Source of the DNA: Alviniconcha marisindica
Taxonomy: Eukaryota; Mollusca; Gastropoda; Provannidae
Length of the DNA: 64,000 nt
Assembly: GCA_018857735.1 (NCBI GenBank)
Contig: JABMCL010002103.1
Location: 1,354,001-1,418,000 of the forward strand
Direction: 5' to 3'
The notes below the pieces were generated by a model. That model was given only the letters and a program-made list of their open reading frames with translations. It was not told the DNA's origin and made no database searches. The position numbers were made by a program, and so were the translations under genes. Positions 58,696 through 64,000 of the stretch are shown here, piece by piece. How positions within the stretch are numbered: the stretch's first letter is position 1; every line of letters starts with the position of its first letter.

Positions 58696-59438
58696 GCCGA
58701 TGCGGCGATAGCTATTCGGGTCGTCTCGAGAAGATGCAGGTCACGGCAAACGTAGTGCGCAAAATTCTCGGATCATTTATACCTTTAAAAGCTTTGGAGA
58801 ACTTGATCCAGTATCTGTGGCAGTACTATACACACTGCTCCATGCCGGGAGGGATGGGGAAGTAACCTGCATCCACAATCAAAACAAATTTGGTCGACGC
58901 ATCACACACACCGACATCGGTACGCAGCACGTGGGGCGTAGGCACGCTCAGCAGAATTTCGCTTCAAAAATTACTCCGCTGGGGGACTCATATAAATCGA
59001 ATCGTATCTATAGCGAACGTTGTAAAAAATTACCATTCCATGATTTATGCTATTATTTTCGTCCAGTCGTTTGAAATTTGTCTTGCAGATGCACTGAAAA
59101 AAGCCATTATTTGTAGTGTTACTTTTTACTGCGGACGTAAAACAGGTTATGAGGTATTTTGCGCGCGAAAAAATTCCGCAGAAAATAAATAAATGCTTAC
59201 AATAATAAAACATACAGTTAATCTTTCCTTAAGCAAAACGTTTTCGAGTTCAAAAATAAATAATGTTTGTTGAATAATACCTGTGTGGTTTTACAGATAT
59301 TATCATTTTCTCCGTGCCTTTAGCGCCATTTTCAAAATGGCGTTTTCACATGTCAACACTTGCTTCGCAACGAATTGATTGTAACATTCCACACAAACGG
59401 AACGCCATATATAGCTTGAAAAGCGTCATTCATCAATC
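58696..59438. promoter_or_regulatory. Shared (bidirectional) promoter region of the p53-family gene and WRAP73
   Basis: About 740 bp separate the untranslated first exon on the minus strand from the WRAP73 start codon on the plus strand. The p53 side has several CpGs (GCGGCGATAG, GGTCGTCTCGAG). The WRAP73 side has a 19-bp palindrome with two YY1-like cores (59324-59342) and CATATATAGC at 59407. No long open frame is convincing here. Transcription starts are not identifiable by eye. Confidence 0.6.
59324..59342. promoter_or_regulatory. Palindrome with paired YY1-type motifs
   Basis: CGCCATTTTCAAAATGGCG, a perfect 9-bp inverted repeat around one base. Each arm reads CAAAATGGCG, the YY1 core often found just downstream of start sites of housekeeping genes. 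It lies about 100 bp upstream of the WRAP73 ATG. CCGCCATGTT at 58678-58687, near the start of the p53-family transcript, is a further partial match. Confidence 0.45.
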
Positions 59439-59507
59439 ATGAATTTTTCCGAGCTATTTCGTCAGTCTCATCAGCTGTGCAGATTTTCTCCTGATGGAAA
59501 ATATTTG
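59439..59507 (+). CDS. WRAP73: WRAP73 (WDR8) exon 1, start of WD40 protein
   Basis: ATG at 59439 opens 23 codons, [20 protein letters not shown] then KYL, ending at the donor GTGAGT. Human WRAP73 begins [20 protein letters not shown] followed by KYL, so start, length and residues agree closely. WRAP73 is a WD40-repeat protein of centriolar satellites, acting with SSX2IP/Msd1 in spindle anchoring and cilium formation. Phase 0 out. It is transcribed away from the p53-family gene. Confidence 0.93.
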
Positions 59508-60449
59508 GTGAGTTTGATCTTTTGAACTTCCTCGAGTCAGACTCAGGGTTAGCTTCTTCTTGATGTCCGCCCTCATCTTTTTGAGGATTCTGACATTCGC
59601 TGAAATTCGTGAACCATGTTAACGCATTGACAATCAGTCTAGCTTCTCCCAGACTTAGATTAAAACTGAAAACGCCTGCGCAAACCAAGGACTCGGTATT
59701 TTTGTTGGAAAGAGATGTAACTTCATGTAGCTGAACTCATTTTGCAAATACAGAGGGTTTGCGTCGGAAAATCGAGGGTGCATTTTTCGTACGAACTGCA
59801 CACTTTTTCCCCCTCCAGTTTTCACTGATATAAATTTTTCGTAATGATGCCTTCACTAGATACCCAGTACAGAGTAAACTGCCGCCATATTGTCTCAGGT
59901 CTGTTTACCTTTCATGACTCGTCTTTTCTATAGTGTCCAACTTCAACACTCTGAAGACTCTTGAGTCTGACACTTTTAGATATTAACTATTTTTGTGTTT
60001 CCATAATCCATCAAACTCACACAAGTGACATAGACTGCAGGATCTTTAGTTTAATGTGTGCATGTGATCTTTTGCATGCGTATACATGTGGGAGACCTCG
60101 GTTTATAGTCAATCCAAAGCTGGCAAAGGGCTTGTGTAGAGTCTGGACAGATTGCTTGTGTAGAGTCTGGACAGAATTTGACTCAGGAGAAATTGCAATA
60201 CAGGCACATAGCACAGAACTTAGTAACTTTGACTTAGTGGTCCCCATCCATTAAATTTTGGTGACCTGGTGACCATGCTTGATCGTACAATGCAACCCTG
60301 GCTTTTGACTCATTTTGAGAGTGGGTACCCTTGCTATGCACCACAGACTTTCAGTGAGTCACTAGCTTCAACAGCAGCCAGTACTGGAAACAGCAAGTTC
60401 AGTGTGTTTTATTGCTTGAAATAATAATGGTGGTTGCCTCGTTATATGT

Positions 60450-61283
60450 TTAAAGTAAAAGTCCAAGGTTTTTAAGTATGCAAAATGACCATCGAAATGA
60501 TTGACAAATGAGTCACTAGTTTCAGATTTAATGAAATTAAAAAAAATGTTTAATTGGGTTTTTAATCGATTTTATTTTCTGTAGGCTGGCCGAGACTACA
60601 GTCTCGGGTTTTCCATCAGTCATGTGACTTTCCCGGAAGTGACGTCAGTCTGGGGAGTTAGTGCGGTTGCCATCTTAGATTCTTTAGTAAACTGTGTATG
60701 TGTGTGGTCGACAAAAAAGTTAACTATGCCAGCCTACTGTGTTGCCTTGAACTGTAACAATTCACAGACGACCCCAGGTATAACAATGCATGAGCTCCCG
60801 TGCAATCGACCCGAAGTGAGGCAAAAGTGGATTAAATTTATACAATTCAAATGAGCTGACTTTCTTGCTGCGCCGCATCACGCCCATTTGTGTAGCGAGC
60901 ACTTCAGTGAGTGCGATTTCGCAAACCCATGGAATACCGCATGGGGTTTGCTTCGAAGCTGACATGATGTTCCGGTACTCTTTCAAAATCCTGCCTGACA
61001 GGCTCAAACTGATATGGCTGTATCTTTGTGGGTCTCTTGGGCAAAGTAACAGTTTCGTATTTGGAGCTCGAGTTGGCCATTTTGCAGCGACTCCCCAGAT
61101 TGATGTAGTAGGCATATGGTCACGTGATTTGGACATCATGGCAACGCTTTTGGTAGGACAGAAAATGCCTTTTTTTGTGCATTTATAACCCTCAGATCAC
61201 AGTTTCACGTACATCATCGTTCTCAGAGAGCTATAACGGAAATTGTGTCAAAAATCACCCCGAACTTTGGACTTGTCCTTTAA
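60450..61283 (+). mobile_element. THAP-containing element with short terminal inverted repeats, decayed
   Basis: The ends TTAAAGTAAAAGTCCAAGGTT (60450-60470) and the inverse of 61263-61283 match at 18 of 21 positions, giving an 834-bp unit inside WRAP73 intron 1. It encloses a THAP-domain fragment. THAP domains occur in P-element-type transposases and in host genes. No clear 8-bp target duplication is visible, so either the boundaries are approximate or it is old. Confidence 0.5.
60726..61000 (+). pseudogene. Broken THAP zinc-finger domain
   Basis: From the ATG at 60726: MPAYCVALNCNNSQ, GITMHELPCNRPEVRQKW, then after an in-frame TGA (60852-60854) LCSEHFSECDF. This gives the THAP C2CH pattern (C-x4-C ... 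W ... C-x2-H-F). A second lesion, one base missing near 60929, moves the remaining MGFASKL segment to another frame. It is too damaged to encode a THAP protein. Confidence 0.75.
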
Positions 61284-61804
61284 CCTCACTGTTAGTGTTA
61301 CCATTACTGACTGAAAAGAAAATGTGTGCAATTTGCGTGAAAAATGCCTCCCATATTTTCAGCACTAAACTAGGAAATAATCAAAGGTTCTGTGTTAGGT
61401 AAAATTCAGATCAATCGAAAGGTGATTGGGATTAGGAACTAATACAGCAATAGGACAGCAGTCCTGTCTCAAACCCACTAACTGGAATAAATGAGATTAC
61501 TATTTTCACAGTTCTTGTTTAGAAAACATAATATGTAATTATTATAAATTTATAATGATTATATTAAATAATGATCATTTCTACAACCCCATGTCTCACT
61601 AACAAAGGTGAACACACTACACTTACTTATAAGCCCCTGTAATTATAAGGAAACATCAACTAAAAAATGTATTGGCAAAGTAAGACTGACACTAATGACA
61701 GTAACTGAGAAGGATACCTGTCAGTGTCACTATTTTTGTTAGCTCAGCTATGTTTTTGTTTTCTTTGATTGCACGGCATCATTCATTGTGTGCACTCTTT
61801 TTAG

Positions 61805-61900
61805 GCTTCAGCAGTGGACTACCGACTTGTTGTTCGTGATGTGGAAACATTACAGATTCAACAACTCTTTTCCTGCCAAGATGCCATTCAGTACATTGAG
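61805..61900 (+). CDS. WRAP73: WRAP73 exon 2 (first WD40 blade)
   Basis: Acceptor TTTTTAG before 61805; 96 nt, 32 codons in phase 0, ending at donor [29 protein letters not shown] then [12 protein letters not shown] aligns with human [20 protein letters not shown] and LYTCLDQIQHIE. The next exon should begin with a Trp-Ser codon pair (human WSADS); I do not find it before 64000, so the gene continues outside the window. Confidence 0.95.
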
Positions 61901-63653
61901 GTATTTGAGCGCTACATGTGTTTGATCTCTGTGTGTCTGTACATATGTTTATTTATCAAATAATGTAAGCTATATATATATATATTTTAAAAATGTGTGA
62001 ACTGTGTTTTTACCCACATTCAGTTGTAAGAAGTACCCCCCACCCCGAGGATGGCAGGTGTGCCAAAAATTTGGGATTTTTAAGCCAACTTGTTTTTCTT
62101 TGATTTTCTGTGTCTGTCTGTCTCTCTGATTATGTGTTTGGAAATTTTTTCTCTCTCCAAGTAACACTAACAGTAATAAGTAATAATAATATCATACTAT
62201 GAATAAACCTAGTCATTATTACTATTAGACAAGGGCTGTCCAGATGTAAAAAGACCATGTAACTAATCAACTATTATTGTGAGACAAAAAAGTTGGTTGA
62301 CTCTCTCTCTCTCTCTCTCTCTACTGTTTTGTTGTTTGTGTGTGTGTGTGCAAGTTCTTATGCTCTGTGTATACATTTCCATGTATACAATTTTACTTAT
62401 TCATGCTTATTATATAATACAAATTATGCCCTGTCATTTTATTTTTACACATCAGTAGCTTAGCAAAGACTAGTTGTTAGGTTTTGACTGCAGCTAGAGT
62501 GTACACTGTAATCCCTGTAAAAAACTGTTTTTCAGGTTTGAGATCTTTCTCTCTGTCTTTGTAAGTTTGTGAAGTTTTGAGATACTGGCAAAACTGGCAC
62601 ATGTTGCTTGGATGGCAGGAAAGATTATAACTGCAAAACAATGCTCCCTAAGGCTAAGTGATCTCTACCTCAATGCAGTTGAACGGAAAACTGCATGGAT
62701 CTTAGATGACACAAAGCAGCCGTTTTTTCTCAGCTTCCAAACTCTGGTCAGGCTGGCAGTACAAAGTGCCAATTGCCAGGAAGAATGTGCACAAAACATC
62801 TTTTATTCTGGGTGCTATTTCTGTTTTAAATTCTAGGTCTACTTAATGGAGTTAATCTGTTAGCCCTGTAGGTTTTCAGGCCTCTGCTTTACTAACCATG
62901 TAATAGTGTTTGATGTGATGGATGTTTAAATTACTCTTTTAGTTCACCGGCAAAAGAACCCAGAATAACCATCTTAGTTCTGAGTTTAACTAATAATAAT
63001 TGTGTGCAGTATTTACCCATGACAATTTACTCTGCGTGTGCATGCGCATGAGTGTGTTGTGCTGTGTGTGTGTGTGTGTTGTGCATCAGTGTGTGGGTGT
63101 GTGTGTGTGTGTGTATGTTTAAATACTGCCTGCATTTGACGTGTTACTCCATAAATACTGCCTGTATATGCTGTGGCGGATTTTAGTGTTTGAATGTTTA
63201 GGGAACGTTTGCTTTATTATAATATTTATTGAATGTTTTAAGTGATTGGTGTGTGTGTGTACATATATGCATGTATGAAAGTACATTCTTCTGTATATTG
63301 TTTTTGTATTTGAGAGTTTTTTCAGCTTCATGTTGAAAGTTTTATTTTAAAATATATTGAATGTTTTATGTAAATAATGAGCCAGAAGGCAAATTTGCTA
63401 CATATGATACTTGATAGAGACAATAAAGTTGTTTTGTAGAGTATTATCCTCTCTCTCTCCCTCTCTAAAAAAAAAAAAAAAAAAAGAAGAAGTGATCTGT
63501 CTCATTTTTTTCATATTATCATAAGCAAATGTGATTAATGAATAATAAGAATAGTACAGTTATACAGTATATTTGTAGGTCTTTCAAAGTGTCACAGATT
63601 TTAAGATCATTTTAATCATTTTCTCATGCACTGAAATGTGCTTTTCTGTTTTT

Positions 63654-63713
<60 letters not shown>

Positions 63714-64000
63714 GTTGTTGTTGTTGTTGTTGCTGTTGTTTGTACTATAATTTATGTTTGCTAAATTGTAAATATTTGCATGTCTGCCTCTTGGTTTCCT
63801 CATGAAAAAAATCAGTTTAGTTCAGGGGTCACAGATATGCAGATTCTTTTTTTATATATAACAAAATAAACCCCTCTCACATAATTGCTCAAAACCTATA
63901 CCTTTACTATACACAAAAAAGTTCAGATCTGTATGACACAGTGTGTTTTAATTTAAGGCTTTAACTAAGCAGCCTCTCTCGCTGATGTTGAGGTGTGAAT
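61901..64000 (+). other. WRAP73 intron 2, running off the window
   Basis: AT-rich, with microsatellites at 62302-62322 (CT), 62336-62350 (GT), 63066-63115 (GT) and 63655-63740 (GT then TTG). AATAAA at 63421 followed by an 18-A run at 63468-63486 looks like the 3' end of an inserted retrosequence. The 74-codon open frame at 62612 does not resemble any WRAP73 exon. Confidence 0.6.

Larger units (their letters stand above)
59508..61804 (+). other. WRAP73 intron 1
   Basis: 2.3 kb. Apart from the THAP element, it has a 25-bp direct duplication at about 60129-60174 (CTTGTGTAGAGTCTGGACAG twice). The rest is AT-rich with no recognisable gene. Confidence 0.8.

Noticed and set aside
62612..62836. Plus-strand frame of 74 codons as WRAP73 exon 3
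   Set aside because: Does not contain the expected WSADSLF-like segment, and the phase/acceptor do not fit.

Overview
Eukaryotic nuclear DNA, most likely from a mollusc and plausibly a gastropod. It has long introns with consensus GT/AG splice sites, many di- and tetranucleotide microsatellites, long G/C homopolymers, a tRNA-derived SINE, and about thirty different minisatellite arrays. The mollusc assignment rests on the p53-family protein carrying the combination typical of molluscan p53/p63/p73 genes, plus the SINE style. It is an inference. I see no bacterial or organellar features.

Two protein genes are supported, head to head. On the minus strand, 58436 down to 20938 holds a complete p53/p63/p73-family gene. 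It has an untranslated first exon ending at 58631, an ATG exon at 58399, and thirteen or more coding exons. I traced every junction by hand. All splice sites are GT/AG and all reading-frame phases agree. The long form is 584 residues: transactivation motif, DNA-binding domain, nuclear localisation signal, tetramerisation helix, linker, SAM domain and a tail resembling the p63/p73 inhibitory segment. A separate phase-compatible terminal exon at 32180-32282 carries a stop and a lysine-rich tail. It would give a 413-residue p53-like form without SAM. A candidate internal first exon (46298-46336) lies in the 14-kb intron 3, where vertebrate p63/p73 genes keep their deltaN promoter, and a p53-type response element lies just upstream of it.

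On the plus strand, 59439 onward, are the first two coding exons of a WRAP73 (WDR8) orthologue, which runs off the right edge. In human, WRAP73 is the divergent neighbour of TP73, so this looks like very old conserved microsynteny around a shared promoter.

Layout: 1-10.4 kb is intergenic with repeats, a SINE (6017-6342), an inverted-repeat element (6419-7080) and minisatellites. 10.4-20.9 kb is repeat-rich sequence beyond the p53-family stop, possibly partly long 3' UTR. 20.9-58.4 kb is the p53-family gene, with many introns filled by tandem arrays. 58.6-59.4 kb is the bidirectional promoter. 59.4-64 kb is WRAP73, whose first intron holds a decayed THAP-domain transposon fragment. Most long open frames in the window are translations of minisatellites and are not genes.
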